64,000 nt of DNA, from assembly GCF_000685905.1 (NCBI RefSeq), contig NZ_JMKZ01000001.1:186001-250000 (forward strand), written 5' to 3'. The position numbers were made by a program, and so were the translations under genes. This DNA comes from Mycoplasmoides pirum ATCC 25960. Its GTDB lineage: Bacteria; Bacillota_I; Bacilli_A; Mycoplasmatales; Mycoplasmoidaceae. Below, piece after piece: positions 35,033 through 46,136 of this stretch. Each line of letters begins with the position of its first letter. Position 1 is the stretch's first letter. The notes beneath the pieces were generated by a model. That model saw only the letters and a program-made list of their open reading frames with translations, did not search any database and had not been told where the DNA came from.

Positions 35033-38000
35033 ATGAAAAAAACAAAATTTAATTTTAAATATTTAGCAATATCTTTAAGCAGTACAGCAATCTTAAGTGC
35101 TAGTGCTATAAGTTTATATACATTATTGAATCAAAATTACAATAATAACTTAAATTATGTAAACCAAAACTTAAAAACTACAATAACTACTCCTAACAAT
35201 GTGGTGGGTAAAAAAGTTGGCGCAATTCGTCACTGACAAAATAATAATTTTAGTGGAGTAGAACTTAAAAATGGTGGATTTGCTGTTTTAACTGAAGAAA
35301 ATAGTGCAACTAGAATTGATGCATTTGGAAATATATTATGGGAATTTAAACCCGAAGAATTAAAAACTTATTATCCTGATTTTCAAGATAAAAAAGTAGT
35401 TGAAATTGCTCAAGATGAAGGTAATAATTCAAATATTATTTACTTGTTATTAGTGCCAAACAAAGTAATTGATTCAAAACAAGAAATTGATCAGCCTGAT
35501 CCTTATTTTTATGAAGATATAATTAAATCCACTTCAACAAATTCAAATAAAGCAATAGTTGTTCAAATTAGTGATAATTCTAATGTTTATTTAAACAATA
35601 AATGAAATCCATCATTTACAATTTTAAATCACATCAATATTAATCCTCAAAAAATGGTTGATAATTATCCTGAACAATGAAAATCAAAATCATCAACTAC
35701 TCCATCATTTTTTTCAAAAGATGATCACCCTTCTTGATATGTTGCTAAATCTGGACAAAAAGTTAATAATTTAGTTAGCGCAAATTCTAATCTTAATTCA
35801 ACTATGGTTTTACCTTGAAAGCAATATATTTCAAGTTTAGGTAACATGTTCGCTAAAGATGGACATGTATTTATTTTTGGTGGTAATGGATCAATATTTA
35901 ATGATCCTGAAGCTTTATCTATTGGAATGTGAAAATTAAATTTCAATCTTTCAAATAATGGTAACAATTACGCTGGAATACCATATGCTTATTTATTAAA
36001 AAATTTAAATTATCAACCAGAATTAAACTCAAATTTTAATATTTGAAATTGAGAAAAATCTTATGCACCAATTGGACAAACAAATAATTTTACATATGTT
36101 CCAAGATTAGCGGTTGGCGGTATTCAAACAAATGTATCGGGTGGTACTAATAGTTTTTTATATCTAGCTGGTGCAATTACTATTGGACAAGTTACAAATT
36201 CATTAACACGTCAAGAAGTTGATACTAATGGCTCTCCGATAACAAATAGTGATTCTGAATTTAATGCTACTACTATCCAACAAAAAAGATCATTGCAATT
36301 AAGTGGAGCTAACACAATCACAAATACTAAGGATAACACTGCAAATTCTATTGATCCTGCTTTACTATTTGGTACAGCTTTTAATATTCAAGCTTTAACA
36401 AACATAGTATTTGGTAATAAAGATAGTTATGAAAACACTTTAGAAAATAACAACTATTTTGATGTTGGTGCAACAATGGGTTCTGCATCATCATATAGTT
36501 CATACTATTTTTTTAATAAAGGTGAAACTAGCTTAGGTTGAAATGTAAATTCGACTGGAAATTATAGTAATTCTAAAAAATCATTTGATCCATCAGTAAG
36601 TGCACACCGCAAATATGTTAAATCACCTGATTTGCCAACTGATTTAACTTACATTGGTGAAGTCAAAAAAATAACGAGTCATAATGCAAGCAATAATAAT
36701 GCAACATTGAATCCATCTTCTCAAAATGCAACTGCATCTTACTCTTATTCATTAAATTTATTAATTGAAAATGCTAAAAATTATTACTATCCAACATTGT
36801 CTTTTGGTTATTCATTAAAAAATATTGGTAGCTTAACAAAAATTGAAATGCCTAGTCAATATAAATCAAATTCAACAGTTTATGGTTATGCTATGCAAGT
36901 TGGTTCATCAATCCTATATTTAAATGAACCTGCATTTGATACTAATTCAATTGTTTTACATGGGGCATCATCTACTCAAATAGGTGATAGTTCTGTTGTG
37001 GGAACAGCAAAATATGCTAATCACGATTATCCACAAACTCAAAAGAAAACTAATTCTGTAAATTTTTTACCATTCAATTACACAGGTTATGAAGGTGTTA
37101 ATGATGTAATTTCAAAAATTGGAGTAGTTCCTTTTATTCGGGGAATAGCATGTTTTAACGATACAGTTCCTATGATTACAGAAGGATTTAAAATTAGTCA
37201 AGATCCATATGCTGAAAATTCATCAAACAATAACTCTAATACTAAAGAACCAAATTTAAATTGAAATAATTTTGCAGGCTTAACTTCTTCTAATAATGGT
37301 AGAAGTATTTTAAGTTTATGATCATCACAAAACAATAATAATTTTATTTTAAGTAATAGTCCACAAATTCCTGAATATGACTTAAGTAAATCTTCAAATT
37401 GAGCAAATTATGTAGGTAAGCAATATTCTTCGCAAGTAACTGAAATAAAAGAAGAAGATTTCGTTTTGTTGCAAGGAACAAGAAAAGCTTGATTTTCACA
37501 AAATATAAATTCCAATAGTTCGACTGATATAAGCATTGTAAAATTTCATAATTTAGTAAATGTTAAAAATCCATCAAATCCTGAAGATTTTTTTGTTAAA
37601 CCTGCAAGCCAAGATATTAAAACAATTGACGTAACAATAAATGCTCGCAATAATTACAAAAATCTTTTATTTTTTGGACAAATAAATAATGGTCAAACTA
37701 AATCAACTGAAATAGGTTTATCATTTCAATATGCTGGCACTGACACTTATGAATCAATAGCAACAATTAATCGTCAAGATATTTTGGGTTCTGGTACCTT
37801 CCGAACGATTTTATCTAATGATATTTTGTCCACAAATGTTAATGATTTGTTTGATACAGTAAATTTATCCACAATTACAAATAATACAAATGATAGTTCA
37901 ACTTATGTAAAAGTAGTTAAAGACAAATGATTTAATAATTTATTTATTGTAGATAAAAAACCATTGGCTGATCCAGTTGCCCCTTATGGTCCAATGATTA

Positions 38001-38755
38001 TTATTGCTTCAAATGTAAATGTTATTTCTCAATCAGCTACATTTACAACTTATTCATGAAACGCATTTACTAAATCATATGATATTACTCCAAATAGTCA
38101 ATCAAATGAGATTGAAGGTATCAAAGGTATTAACAGTTTAGTTTTTCGCGGTTTTAACATTATGCCAAGTTGGGTATTGCCTGTTTTAATTGTTTTACCA
38201 ATTTTAGTTATTATCACAATAATTTCATTGACTTTCGGATATTGTGTTCCTTTATACCGCGACATCAAAGCGTTAAAAAATATTTCCAAGACAAACCGCA
38301 ATGAATTGCATTATTTGAATGACAAAGAAGTTGAATACTTCCAAAAAGCTATACACGCAAGAAAATGAAGTACAAAAATTTTGAAATTGCTTGGAATTCA
38401 CACTGATCCAAGCGATATGTTTACACGTGCTCCAAAACTTTTAGCTGGGGGTACTAGAAAATCTGAAAATTCTAAAACTAACAAAAATCCTAAACTAATC
38501 ACAGGCGATTCTAAACAAGTTAATAAACCTAAAATTAAGTTTAAACCAAAACTTATTACAGGTGATTCTAAACAAGTCAATAAACCTAAAATTAAATTTA
38601 AACCTAAACTTATTACAGGCGATTCTAAAAATCCATCAAGATTTGATAAAAATAAAGTTAAATCTCCTAAATTAATAGTTGGTAATTCTAAACAAACTGA
38701 ATTTGATAAAAACAAAATAAAACCACCTCGAATAGAAGATAATTCAAAATCTTAA
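35033..38755 (+). CDS. P1 (MgpB/GapA)-like major cytadhesin
   Basis: 1240 aa. An N-terminal anchor is followed by a beta-propeller-like ectodomain. Close matches to remembered P1 sequence: VVEIAQDEGNNSNIIYLLLV at about residue 122 (P1: VEVAQDPSN...AVLLVP), a VFIFGGNGSIFNDPEALSIG stretch at about 282, and YVPRLAVGGI with LAGAITIG at about 356. A C-terminal membrane span (about 1048-1074) is followed by a ~165-residue Lys/Pro-rich cytoplasmic tail made of 19-21-residue repeats. It starts 22 nt after the P40/P90-like gene; ATG 35033 is chosen over GTG 35021. Confidence 0.85.
38432..38725 (+). repeat. Five tandem 19-21-codon repeats in P1-like tail
   Basis: Units begin PKLLAGGT, PKLITGDS (three times) and PKLIVGNS. 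Units two and three (38489-38545 and 38546-38602) encode identical 19-residue copies and differ by a few synonymous bases. Period 57 bp for the first units, 63 and 60 for the last ones. Confidence 0.85.
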
Positions 38756-38793
38756 TTGCTTTATTTATTAAGTAAAATACAATATATTTATTG

Positions 38794-38799
38794 TATAAT
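38794..38799 (+). promoter_or_regulatory. -10 box of tRNA-Ile/tRNA-Ala
   Basis: TATAAT, 20 nt before the tRNA-Ile gene. Confidence 0.6.
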
Positions 38800-38818
38800 T
38801 GCTATGCTTTTAAAAGTT

Positions 38819-38895
38819 GGAAGTATAGCTCAGTTGGTTAGAGCACACCCCTGATAAGGGTGAGGTCGATGGTTCAAGTCCATTTACTTCCACCA
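38819..38895 (+). tRNA. tRNA-Ile (GAT)
   Basis: 77 nt including an encoded CCA. Acceptor GGAAGTA pairs with TACTTCC; the anticodon arm is CCCCTGATAAGGG with anticodon GAT; the T arm contains GGTTCAAGTCC. Folded by eye. Confidence 0.96.
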
Positions 38896-38900
38896 TTTAT

Positions 38901-38976
38901 GGGGACGTAGCTCAATTGATAGAGCACCTGACTTGCACTCAGGAGGTCGAGGGTTTGACCCCCTTCGTCTCCACCA
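38901..38976 (+). tRNA. tRNA-Ala (TGC)
   Basis: 76 nt with encoded CCA. Acceptor GGGGACG / CGTCTCC (with G-T), anticodon stem CCTGA/TCAGG, loop CTTGCAC, anticodon TGC. It is separated from tRNA-Ile by TTTAT only. No rRNA genes are nearby. Confidence 0.96.
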
Positions 38977-38981
38977 TTTAT

Positions 38982-38995
38982 GGCAATAGCCACCA
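38982..38995 (+). other. tRNA-like acceptor remnant
   Basis: GGCAATAGCC forms a mini-hairpin and is followed by ACCA. It stands after the same TTTAT spacer that separates the two tRNA genes, as if a third tRNA had lost everything but its acceptor end. Confidence 0.3.
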
Positions 38996-39035
38996 AAGTA
39001 TCAACATGATTGTTGATACTTTTTTTTTTTTTTTT
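38995..39035 (+). terminator. Terminator of tRNA cluster
   Basis: AAAGTATCAAC / GTTGATACTTT perfect stem and a run of about 17 T. Confidence 0.92.
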
Positions 39036-39186
39036 AAATTAAAAATTTAAAAATATTTTTAATTTTTTTAATTAATATTCAAGTTAATTTTTAAATTTAA
39101 AAATAGAAATAAATGTATTTCCTATTGAATTTAAAAAAATTAAATATAAAATTAATAGCACTTAAAAACATTACATTAGGATTTTT

Positions 39187-40080
39187 TTGAATTATATGTC
39201 GTCTAAAATAGCTATAATAACTGACACGAGTTCAACCATTTTGCCGGATGAACTTTCAGACGTTTATGTTGTGTCTTTATTGGTTACAATCAATGATCAA
39301 AAAACATATTTAGATGGCAGAGAATTAACTAGTAAAGATTTATACAATTATTTTTTAAACAATTCTTCAGGTAATGTTAAAACTAGTTTACCTAGAGCAA
39401 CAGATGTTATTGATACTTTAAATCAAGTAGTAGATAAATATGAGCATGTAATTATGTTGCCAATATCTTCTGGTTTATCTGGAACTTACAATCAATGAAA
39501 AATGATTGTTGAAAATGAATTTGCTTCTAAAAACAATATTCATATTTTTGATACACAAGACACTGCAATATCTTTGAGATGATTAGTTGTTGAAGTAAAA
39601 AAATTAGCTGAAAATGGTGCTTCAATTGCTGAAATACAAAAATATGTTGAAGACTGACATTCAAGAATTTCTTGTGTTGTTATTTTAAATGATTTAACAC
39701 AAGCAAGAAATGGTGGACGTATTGGTAAAGTAACTTCTTACATTGGTGGCATTTTAAGAATTAAGCCAATTTTACACTTTCACAACGGTAAAAATACAAT
39801 AATTAGTAAAAAGCCCACAAATAAATTAGCCATAATGCATAGTATGGATGTTTTTGATAAAATATTTAATTTTGCAAAAAATAAAATTGAAAAAGTTGGT
39901 TTTTGTAATTCATTTATTTCATTAGAAAAAATCTCAAAAACATTATCTGATTTAAAAGAAATTTTAAAAAAATATAACGTAACAAATATTGAAGAAGCTC
40001 CGATTACTCCAATTATTGGTGCTCACACTGGAAATGATGCATTTAGCATTAATATTTTAGTTAAATCTTTTTCAAAATAA
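39187..40080 (+). CDS. DegV family fatty-acid-binding protein
   Basis: 297 aa. Family pattern: KIAIITDTSSTILP at the start, a conserved LPISSGLSGTYNQW patch, AQARNGGRIGKV-type motif (TQARNGGRIGKVTSYIGGIL) and GAHTGNDAF near the C-terminus. DegV/FakB proteins bind a fatty acid for phosphorylation by FakA, feeding exogenous fatty acids into phospholipids, which fits an organism without fatty acid synthesis. TTG 39187 is 5 nt from TAGGA; ATG 39196 is the alternative start, with 14-nt spacing. Confidence 0.9.
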
Positions 40081-40084
40081 TATA

Positions 40085-40090
40085 TATAAT
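40085..40090 (+). promoter_or_regulatory. -10 box of gap-pgk
   Basis: TATAAT directly after degV, giving an ~85-nt leader with short inverted repeats (TTTAGA near 40091, TCTAAA near 40147) and a strong SD AAAGGAGAA before gap. Confidence 0.5.
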
Positions 40091-40175
40091 TTAGATATAT
40101 TTACTTGTTTCATTGTGATTTTCTTTGAAATGAGTTTTCTCGCTAGTCTAAATATATTATTAAAGGAGAATATAA

Positions 40176-41186
<1,011 letters not shown>

Positions 41187-41191
41187 TTTTT

Positions 41192-42430
41192 ATGAATTAC
41201 AATAAAAAAACATTGGATCAAGTTGATATTCAAGGTAAAAAAGTAATAGTTCGTTTAGATTTAAATGTTCCAATTGTTGATGGTGTTATTACAGATATTG
41301 AAAGAATTGTTGCTGCATTACCGACGTTGAAATATCTTATTGAAAAAAATTGTAAGATTATTTGTTTAAGTCATTTAGGTAGAATTAAATCACTAGATGA
41401 TAAAAATTCAAACAAGAAGTCTTTAAAACCTGTTTCTGTTAAATTGCAAGAATTATTAGGTGATTTAACAAAAGTAAAATTCTTAGATAAAAATGTAGGT
41501 GACGAAGTAATTGAATCTATTAATCAATTAGAACCTAAAGAAATTCTTTTGCTAGAAAATACTAGATATAATGATGTCAATGATTCGGGCGAAGTTATAA
41601 AAGCTGAATCAAAAAACGATCCTAAATTAGGATTATTTTGAGCTTCTTTAGCTGATGTGTTTGTTAATGATGCATTTGGAACAGCTCATCGTGCTCATGC
41701 TTCAAATGTGGGAATTGCTTCTAATATTCAAACAAGTTGTATTGGTTTTTTAATTCAAAAAGAATTAGATTCATTGCAAAAAGTTATTAATAATCCTGAA
41801 CGACCATTAGTTGTTGTTTTAGGTGGAGCAAAAGTAGCTGATAAGTTAGGTGTTATAAAAAATTTATTAAATATAGCTGATGAAATTCTAATTGGTGGTG
41901 GTATGACATATACTTTTTTAAAAGCCAAAGGAATGGATCTTGCTAATACAAAATATGAAGAAGATTTAGTTGAAGAAGCTAAACAAATTCTTGCAAGTGA
42001 ACAATCTAAAAAACTGTTTCTACCTATTGATTTAAAAGGTTCAAAAACTTTTGAAGATATTCCACCAATTATATGTGAAGATATAAATCAACCATGACCA
42101 GAAGGATTTATGGGAATGGATATTGGTGAAAAAACTATTGAATTATATAGTAAACAATTAGCTAAAGCTAAAACTATTTTTTGAAATGGTCCTGTAGGTG
42201 TTTTTGAATTTAGTAATTTTTCTGGTGGAACTAATGGAATAGCTAAAGTTATTTGTGATTTAACAAGCAAAGGTGCATACACTGTTATTGGTGGTGGAGA
42301 TAGTGCTTCAGCTATTAATAATTTGGGTCTAACAAATAATGTTAGTTTTGTTTCAACCGGCGGTGGAGCTAGTTTGTCATTATTAGAAGGAACTGTTCTT
42401 CCGGGTATTGAATGCATACCAAATAAATAA
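41192..42430 (+). CDS. pgk: Phosphoglycerate kinase
   Basis: First ATP-generating step of glycolysis, 412 aa. [15 protein letters not shown] near residue 24, the LSHLGR substrate loop, LLENTRYND, the N-terminal lobe His in [12 protein letters not shown], the nucleotide-lobe [16 protein letters not shown] and the end [13 protein letters not shown] are all intact. TGA is read as Trp at three places. A terminator follows directly. Confidence 0.99.
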
Positions 42431-42446
42431 AATGAACATTCAAGTT

Positions 42447-42487
42447 AAAAAAATAACTAGTGACTTTCTACACTAGTTATTTTTTAT
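42447..42487 (+). terminator. Terminator of gap-pgk
   Basis: AAAAAATAACTAGTG / CACTAGTTATTTTTT, perfect stem with T run. Confidence 0.92.
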
Positions 42488-42572
42488 AATTTATTGGTTT
42501 TAATCATTTTTGTTTAATAAATGGTTTTCTAAAATTTTTAATAACAATAAAAAATACTTTTTAATTTTTGAT

Positions 42573-42620
42573 AAAAAAAAATGCAACTTTTAATTTAAAT
42601 TTAAAAAAGTTGCATTTAAT
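42573..42620 (-). terminator. Terminator of recA (minus strand)
   Basis: Stem AAATGCAACTTTT / AAAAGTTGCATTT with AT loop; on the minus strand it runs into nine T. Confidence 0.85.
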
Positions 42621-42633
42621 TATTTTAAATAAG

Positions 42634-43614
42634 TTAAGAAGGTTGTATACCTTTTATAGATTTGCTTTCAATATCTTTAAATAATTTATTATCTTTATGC
42701 ATTAGTTCAATTAAACTTGTTCTTCCTTGGCAAAGTTTATTGTTATTATATGAATATCATGAACCGCTTTTTTTAATAATATCTTGTTGGATAGCAACAT
42801 CAACAATTTCAGCTAAATAATCAACGCCTTTATTAAAATAAAATTCTAAATAAGTTACTTTAAATGGTGAAGATAATTTATTTTTGACAATTGTAACTTT
42901 TGATTTAATACCTATACTTTCATTATTTTCTCTTATAATTTCAGTTCTTCTAACTTCTAGTCTTAAAGAACTATAAAATTTTAAAGCTTTACCGCCAGGC
43001 GTAATTTCGGGATTTCCATACATAACTCCAACTTTTTCTCTAATTTGGTTTATAAAAATTATACAAGTATTAGAATTACTTAAAATGGATTGCAATCTTC
43101 TTAAAGCTTTTGACATTAATCTTGGTAATAATCCAATAGATTGTTCTTCAATATTAGAATCTAACTCAGCTTTTGGAACTAAAGCTGCTATTGAATCCAA
43201 AACAATTAAATCTATCATATTTGTTTTAACCAAAGATTCAATTATTGAAAATGCTTGTTCTCCATAATCTGGTCTAGCAACTAATAATTTATTTAGATCT
43301 ATACCCAAATTTTTCATGTAATCTAAATTTAATGTATATTCTAAATCTATGTATGCTGCTCTACCATTATTTTTTTGACATTCTCTTACAACCTGCAAAG
43401 CAAGTGTAGTTTTTCCAGATGATTCATTTCCAAAAATTTCAATAATTCTTCCGCAAGGAAATCCTTTTATACCCAATGCTTCATCTAATTTAAAACTTCC
43501 TGTTGATATAGTTTTTATTTTTTTGTTTTTATCAACAAAAGATAAATTATTTTTTCCATACTTATTTTGAATTTCTTTTAATGCTTCTAAATACAATTTA
43601 TTATTATCACTCAT
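42634..43614 (-). CDS. recA: Recombinase A
   Basis: ATP-dependent strand-exchange protein, 326 aa from the preferred start. Walker A is GNESSGKTTLALQV, followed by AAYIDLEYTLN, Walker B LIVLDSIAALVPKAEL, and the filament/DNA loops INQIREKVGVMYGNPEITPG and GGKALKFYSSLRLEVRR. The C-terminal acidic tail of E. coli RecA is missing, as in other mycoplasmas. ATG 43614 (GGGGAG 13 nt upstream) or the in-frame ATG 43635 are both possible. It stands alone on the minus strand with its own terminator. Anything odd in regulation would lie in the 455-nt upstream gap. Confidence 0.97.
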
Positions 43615-43782
43615 AAATATATTTTTACTCCCCATAATAATAAAGTGTTTAAAAAAACAAAAAATAAGAAAAAATATTTATTTTGTTTAATCGCATACAT
43701 TTAATATACTAAGTTATTAATTTAATTTTTGTAAATTAAATGACAAATTTAGTTTTTTTAAAACAATTCAAATTTATTTAAT

Positions 43783-43833
43783 TTAAAAATTTTTGATAAA
43801 ATTTTTTTGGTTGTGTAGAATTCAAGTTTTCAT
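43783..43833 (-). CDS. Possible 16-residue leader peptide upstream of recA
   Basis: ATG, 9 nt after a strong SD GAGGAG, opens a 16-codon frame MKTWILHNQKNFIKNF on the minus strand, ending 169 nt before recA. The TATAAT beside it could instead be the recA -10 box. No conserved family; listed because the translation start looks genuine. Confidence 0.3.
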
Positions 43834-44000
43834 AATTATAGTCTCCTCTTTTTAAAATGTTTATATTTTTCTATGCAACCATTGTTTTTTATAAAAAGTC
43901 TGTTTAATAATTTTTTGTTTTTATTAACCTCTTATTATCATTTTTATTTTTATAAAAGTTTATTTATAGTTCAAACCACCTTATTTTTAAGGTGGTTTTT
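43809..44000 (+). ncRNA. Candidate structured RNA, identity unknown
   Basis: Begins at a GG placed 7 nt after TAAAAT (43797-43802) and ends at an intrinsic terminator (AACCACCTT / AAGGTGGTT plus T7). Its first 12 nt GGTTGTGTAGAA pair with TTCTATGCAACC at 43869; the two G-U pairs are allowed only in the plus-strand RNA. It does not match SRP RNA, RNase P or tmRNA motifs I know, and the interior is T-rich. Confidence 0.35.
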
Positions 44001-44001
44001 T
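43973..44001 (+). terminator. Plus-strand terminator with no annotated gene upstream
   Basis: AAACCACCTT-ATTTTT-AAGGTGGTTT followed by TTTTTG. The nearest plus-strand gene upstream is pgk, which already has its own terminator. Confidence 0.8.
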
Positions 44002-44058
44002 TGTTTTAATTTCGGGAATTTATTAATTTTTTAATTTATATGAACTAATAATAAAAAT

Positions 44059-44081
44059 ATCCAAACTAGAAGTTTGGATAA
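44059..44081 (-). terminator. Terminator of tRNA-Ser (minus strand)
   Basis: ATCCAAACT / AGTTTGGAT perfect stem with 3-nt loop; T-rich tail on the minus strand. Confidence 0.75.
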
Positions 44082-44090
44082 AAATTTAAA

Positions 44091-44181
44091 TGGCGGAGAT
44101 TGAGGGATTCGAACCCTCGCATGTCGTTAAACATCTACAAGCTTTCCAAGCCTGCCCCTTCAGCCTCTTGGGTAAATCTCC
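44091..44181 (-). tRNA. tRNA-Ser (GGA)
   Basis: 91 nt with encoded CCA. Acceptor GGAGATT / AATCTCC, anticodon stem CAGGC/GCTTG, loop TTGGAAA with anticodon GGA. The long variable arm (TAGATGTTTAACGACATG region) is typical of serine tRNA. T arm GGGTTCGAATCCC. Confidence 0.96.
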
Positions 44182-44252
44182 AATATAAATATCATAAATA
44201 TAAAATATTAAAATTTATTAAGTAAATTACGAATTATTTTTTTTAATAGTGT

Positions 44253-44258
44253 TATAAT
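44253..44258 (+). promoter_or_regulatory. -10 box of ABC-2 exporter operon
   Basis: TATAAT, 43 nt ahead of the permease ATG. Confidence 0.55.
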
Positions 44259-44300
44259 TATTCCCAATATAAGTGTAATTAAAATTGTAGGCATATAGAT

Positions 44301-45269
44301 ATGAAATTGGTTAAAACCCATTTAAAAAAGGAATATAACTTTCATTTTAATCAAAATTGAGCATTATTTAAATTAATAAATGCTTCATTTTGAAGAAGTG
44401 GTGAAAAATGATTCATGAGTTTTGTTTTTACAGCACTTTTTATTGTTATTTTTGGTTATATCAATCAAGCTATTCTTGTTTCTAATAACTCTCAAGAATT
44501 AGTACCAGCACAAGGTTTTAAAGATGCTTTAACAGGTTTAGCAGCTTTAATGGTTATTTCAACAGGACTAAATTCAATGCCTGTTTCAATTATGGAAATT
44601 AAAGAATCTGTTTTAATGAAACGTATCGGTTCAACGCCTATCAAACCTTGAATGTTTATTACTACAATTGCAGCTTTTTACATATTAATAATGATTGCTC
44701 AAATATTATTAGTATTATTTGTGATTTTTATTTTCTTTGGATTTCAAACTTTTGGTGCAGGATCAATATTAAATCCAATTCAAATTACAGGTAATCAGTT
44801 GTTTTTTACTGGCTATCATGCAAATGGATTAGACATATCAACAAATTGAGGGGGATATATTTTTGGAACAATTTATACAATTTTATTATCAATCTTTTTA
44901 GCTATATTAATTGTTTCTTTAACTAAAAAAAGTGCATCAGCTAGTATGGTTGGTGGAATGATTTATTTCTTAAGTATGTTTTTATCTGGTTTGTTATTCC
45001 CGCTAGCTGTTATTTCAAATAACAATATTTTATATGGATTAAGTTTTATAAGTCCATTCCGTTATGTTAATGTTCTAATAACATTATCTTGAAATGGTTT
45101 TAATATTTTTAATTTAGCTGAAATTTCAGAAAAAATAACTCAATTTAATGGAAACTTATTTGGAATTAAAGATATAGCTGAAGTATGAACAGGTTATTTT
45201 GTTCCAGTCATTTTTATTGGTTTAGCTATTTTCTTCTCTATTCGTAGATTTAGATGATCAACAAGATAA
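44301..45269 (+). CDS. ABC-2-type transporter permease
   Basis: 322 aa, about six membrane spans (for example FVFTALFIVIFGYINQAILV, ILIMIAQILLVLFVIFIFFG, LAILIVSLT). The cytoplasmic segment MEIKESVLMKRIGSTPIKPW between spans two and three is the ABC-2 coupling motif (usually REREKGTLEQLLVTPI...). The pairing with the ATPase 18 nt downstream makes this a two-gene exporter, cargo unknown. Trp codons are TGA apart from one GGG-adjacent site. Confidence 0.85.
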
Positions 45270-45287
45270 ATTAGGTAGTAAATTATT

Positions 45288-46136
45288 ATGAAAAACATAT
45301 TCACTAAAAAAAATAAAAATGAAAATTTCGAAATTAGAGATACCAATCAATTTGATATTAATTTAGAACAACAAAAAGATAAATTAGATGCACCAATTAT
45401 TATTGATCAAAAAATGGAACATAAAGGTGCACCTATTATTGAATTAAAAAACATAGTTAAAAAATATGGCAAATTAAGTAAACAAAAAGTTGCAGTTAAT
45501 AACATTAATTTAACTTTTTATCAAGGCGAAAATGTTGCGTTACTGGGTGCTAATGGTGCAGGAAAAACAACTACAGTTGAAATGATTGCGGGAATCATTC
45601 AACCAACAAGTGGTGAAATCAAATATAATTTTGAATTTAAAAAAACTTTTCAAGAAGGTATTGGTATTCAATTCCAAGATAGTTCTTATCCACCAGGAAT
45701 TTTAGTTGCTGATGTAATTAGATTTATGGTTAATGTTTATGAAGTCGATATTAATCCATTAGAACTAGAACAAATTGTTAATGCATTTGGACTAAAAAGT
45801 TTATATAACAAAAAAGTTCATTCACTTTCTGGGGGCGAACAACAAAGATTAAATATTTTATTAGCATTAATTCATAAACCTAAAATTGTATTTTTAGATG
45901 AATTATCAACAGGATTAGATATTAGCGTTCGAACAGAAATTATTGGTTTTGTTAAAAAATATTGTGCGAAATTTAACATTCAAATTGTTTTAGTATCTCA
46001 TAACATGGACGAAGTAAATGAAATTTGTGATCGCATTGTTATTATGCAAAAAGGCATTGTCAAAATAGATATGTGAGCCAAAGATGTTGTTAATCAATAT
46101 GGATCTATTATTAATTTAGCTTCAAAATATATTTAA
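45288..46136 (+). CDS. ABC transporter ATP-binding protein (exporter type)
   Basis: 282 aa. An extra charged ~45-residue N-terminus precedes the ABC domain IELKNIVKKYGKLSKQKVAV. Walker A GANGAGKTTTVEMIAG is near residues 87-102, Q-loop IGIQFQDSSYPPG, signature HSLSGGEQQRLNILLAL, Walker B IVFLDELSTGLD, H-loop VSHNMDEVNEICD. In Walker B the usual Glu-Pro is Glu-Leu (DELSTGLD), a common variant. It partners the ABC-2 permease before it and is last in the operon. Confidence 0.93.

Larger units (their letters stand above)
43636..44090. other. 455-nt gap upstream of recA holding RNA-like elements
   Basis: No long ORF on either strand. It contains a 12-bp long-range complementarity (43809-43820 with 43869-43880), a plus-strand terminator near 43974-43997, a minus-strand 16-codon ORF with strong SD, and the tRNA-Ser terminator (44059-44079). 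Confidence 0.7.

Noticed and set aside
38398-38715. 105-codon minus-strand ORF over the P1-like tail
   Set aside because: It is a shadow of the repeats coding on the plus strand; low-complexity Leu/Ser content and no SD.
38819-38976. tRNA-Ile/tRNA-Ala pair as part of an rRNA operon
   Set aside because: No 16S or 23S sequence on either side; promoter and terminator bound the tRNA pair alone.
43809-44000. Candidate RNA as SRP RNA, tmRNA or RNase P RNA
   Set aside because: The SRP GGAAG/GCA loop, the tRNA-like ends of tmRNA and the RNase P core motifs are not visible.
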